A stretch of DNA of 14,924 nucleotides. Source: Bacteroidales bacterium UBA7009 (lineage in GTDB: Bacteria > Bacteroidota > Bacteroidia > Bacteroidales > Paludibacteraceae). The first letter of the stretch is position 1. Each line of letters begins with the position of its first letter. The position numbers and the translations under genes are program-made. The DNA lies in NCBI GenBank assembly GCA_002449665.1, contig DJXH01000051.1, forward strand, positions 1 to 14,924, written 5' to 3'. Positions 13,630 to 14,924 of this stretch are shown piece after piece. The notes under the pieces are model-generated. The model did not search any database. It was not told the origin of the DNA and worked only from the letters and a program-made list of their open reading frames with translations.

Positions 13630-14924
13630 ATGGCAATAAAACTTATCAAAGCTTGTAAAGAACTCAATATAGGCATGTCCACCGCCGTTGAATTCTGTGC
13701 AAAGCAGGGTAAGGATATCGCTATGGACCCCAATGTCCGTATAGAGGATGACCTGTATCTGCTTCTCGCCAATGAATTTAACAAGGATATGGCTGTTAAA
13801 CTTGCGGCGGAGCGTCAGGCACAGGAGCGTCAGGAACGTGATATGCAGCAGACAGTGTCCGTGGAGCCGCAATCGTCATCCACTCATATAGCCACCGAGG
13901 TGCCGCAACCCAAAGTGATAGGCAAGATTGACCTTGATGCCGAGCGCAAAGCCAAAGAGGCGGCAGAGGCTCAACGCCGTGCCGAAGAAGAAAGGCTGCG
14001 CCGTGCCGAGCAGGAGAGGCTTGATGCTATGCGTGCCGAGGAGGAAAAACGCATAGCCGAAATGGAGGCAAAGAAACGCGAAGAGCAGGAGAGTGCTGCC
14101 AAGAAAGCTGCCGAAGAAGTGAAAAGAAAAGAGGCAGAACAGCAACAGCAACGCCAAGATCAGCAGAAAAAAGATAGCGGCAAACCCGAAATCTTCACTC
14201 TGCACAAGCCGCAAGCACCCGTCCAACCCAAGGTGATAGGTAAGATTGACCTTGACAGCCTCAACCAAGCCACTCATCCTACCAAGAAAACGAAGGAAGA
14301 GAAACGCAAAGAGCGCGAGGAACGCCAGCAGCAACAGCACGGCGGAAACGCACAGGGCGGAGGCGAAAAACGCAAACGCGAACGCATCAAACAAAACAAG
14401 GTGGACATCAACGATGCGCGCAACCAAAAAGGTAAGAACAGCAAAAACAACAATAAACGTCCCGTCAAGGTTGAGATAGACGACGAGGAAGTACAACGTC
14501 AGATAAAAGAGACTATTGCCCGTCTGCAGAACCAAAAGGGTAAGACATCCACATCCAAGCACAAGCGCGACCGTCGTCAGCTCGAACGCGAGAAGATGGC
14601 AGAAGAACGCAAAGCGGAGCAGGCTCAGTCAACCATCCTTAAACTCACAGAGTTCGTTACAGCCAACGACCTTGCCGTGATGATGAACGTGCCGGTAAAC
14701 AAGATTATAGGTACTTGTATGTCGCTCGGTATGATGGTAAGTATCAACCAGCGTCTTGATGCCGAGACCATCAACATCGTAGCAGAGGAGTTCGGCTTTA
14801 CTACCGAGTATGTTTCGCAGCAGGTAGTGGATGATATACACGCTGACGATGAGCAGTTTACTGATGAAGACCTTGAGACACGCTGCCCGATTATCACAGT
14901 GATGGGACACGTTGACCACGGTAA
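13630..14924 (+). CDS. infB: Translation initiation factor IF-2, N-terminal part (runs off the window)
   Basis: IF-2 is the GTPase that places initiator tRNA on the small subunit. ATG at 13630 opens a frame with no stop to the end of the window; 431 full codons are present, about the N-terminal 40-45% of a Bacteroidota IF-2. Residues 1-50 (IKLIKACKELNIGMSTAVEF) are the short N-terminal domain. A long charged, K/E/R/Q/A-rich region follows, with two copies of QPKVIGKIDLD (from Q93 and Q199). Residues about 335-395 (LTEFVTANDLAVMMNVPVNK) are the second IF2_N domain. The last residues VMGHVDHG (424-431) begin the G1 P-loop GHVDHGKT. Because the frame is open at the right edge it is partial by window limit, not by mutation. 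The 57-base gap after nusA has no hairpin, so it is co-transcribed. Confidence 0.97.
   Translation, partial: MAIKLIKACKELNIGMSTAVEFCAKQGKDIAMDPNVRIEDDLYLLLANEFNKDMAVKLAAERQAQERQERDMQQTVSVEPQSSSTHIATEVPQPKVIGKIDLDAERKAKEAAEAQRRAEEERLRRAEQERLDAMRAEEEKRIAEMEAKKREEQESAAKKAAEEVKRKEAEQQQQRQDQQKKDSGKPEIFTLHKPQAPVQPKVIGKIDLDSLNQATHPTKKTKEEKRKEREERQQQQHGGNAQGGGEKRKRERIKQNKVDINDARNQKGKNSKNNNKRPVKVEIDDEEVQRQIKETIARLQNQKGKTSTSKHKRDRRQLEREKMAEERKAEQAQSTILKLTEFVTANDLAVMMNVPVNKIIGTCMSLGMMVSINQRLDAETINIVAEEFGFTTEYVSQQVVDDIHADDEQFTDEDLETRCPIITVMGHVDHG

Noticed and set aside
13876..14562. 228-codon minus-strand open frame rich in F, L and A, looking like a membrane protein
   Set aside because: It is the reverse of the charged K/E/R-rich segment of infB, which gives hydrophobic antisense codons. 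It is a shadow frame.

Overview
The window looks like a chromosomal segment of a Bacteroidales bacterium (phylum Bacteroidota). The evidence is the promoter type (TTTG or TTG, about 20 bases, then TAnnTTTG), the weak or absent Shine-Dalgarno sequences with A/T-rich start contexts, a Bacteroidales-style secreted protein with Listeria-Bacteroides repeats, a decayed copy of a multicopy Bacteroidales AAA ATPase, and a rimP-nusA-infB cluster whose IF-2 has the long charged N-terminal region usual in this phylum. The genus cannot be named from the sequence alone.

Layout. (1) 1-1260 is a decayed accessory region. It holds a minus-strand AAA ATPase pseudogene with a large internal deletion and a frameshift, bracketed by a 16-bp inverted repeat. 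After it come an orphan start of a secreted-protein gene that stops after 19 codons, two related palindromes that differ only by compensating base changes, and a short imperfect tandem repeat between them. (2) 1261-4350 encodes a 1029-residue secreted protein with InlB-type repeats. It is followed by hairpins, a 4 x 15 bp tandem repeat, an unannotated 40-codon ORF (4502-4624) and more inverted repeats up to 4857. (3) 4858-7669 is a tight minus-strand operon read as lipoprotein, SRPBCC-fold protein, phosphatidylserine decarboxylase (psd), deoxyribose-phosphate aldolase (deoC), with a near-perfect promoter upstream. (4) 7951-11686 is a divergent plus-strand operon: a lipoprotein with OmpA-like and TPR segments, a small basic membrane-anchored protein, and mutL. 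(5) 11705-14924 carries its own promoter, a leader hairpin, rimP, nusA and the first 431 codons of infB. infB runs off the window just inside its G1 GTP-binding motif.

Functionally, regions 3-5 are ordinary core genome: phospholipid synthesis, deoxynucleoside catabolism, envelope lipoproteins, mismatch repair, ribosome maturation, transcription elongation/termination and translation initiation. The unusual material is in 1-1260 and 4351-4857, on either side of the large secreted protein. It looks like a site of repeated gene turnover. I see no CRISPR array, tRNA, rRNA, complete insertion sequence, phage gene or complete defence system. I did not find a convincing new multi-gene system. The best leads are small: the covarying palindrome pair, the ATPase remnant between inverted repeats, the recycled signal-peptide leader, the 40-residue peptide gene, and the loss of the endonuclease motifs in MutL.
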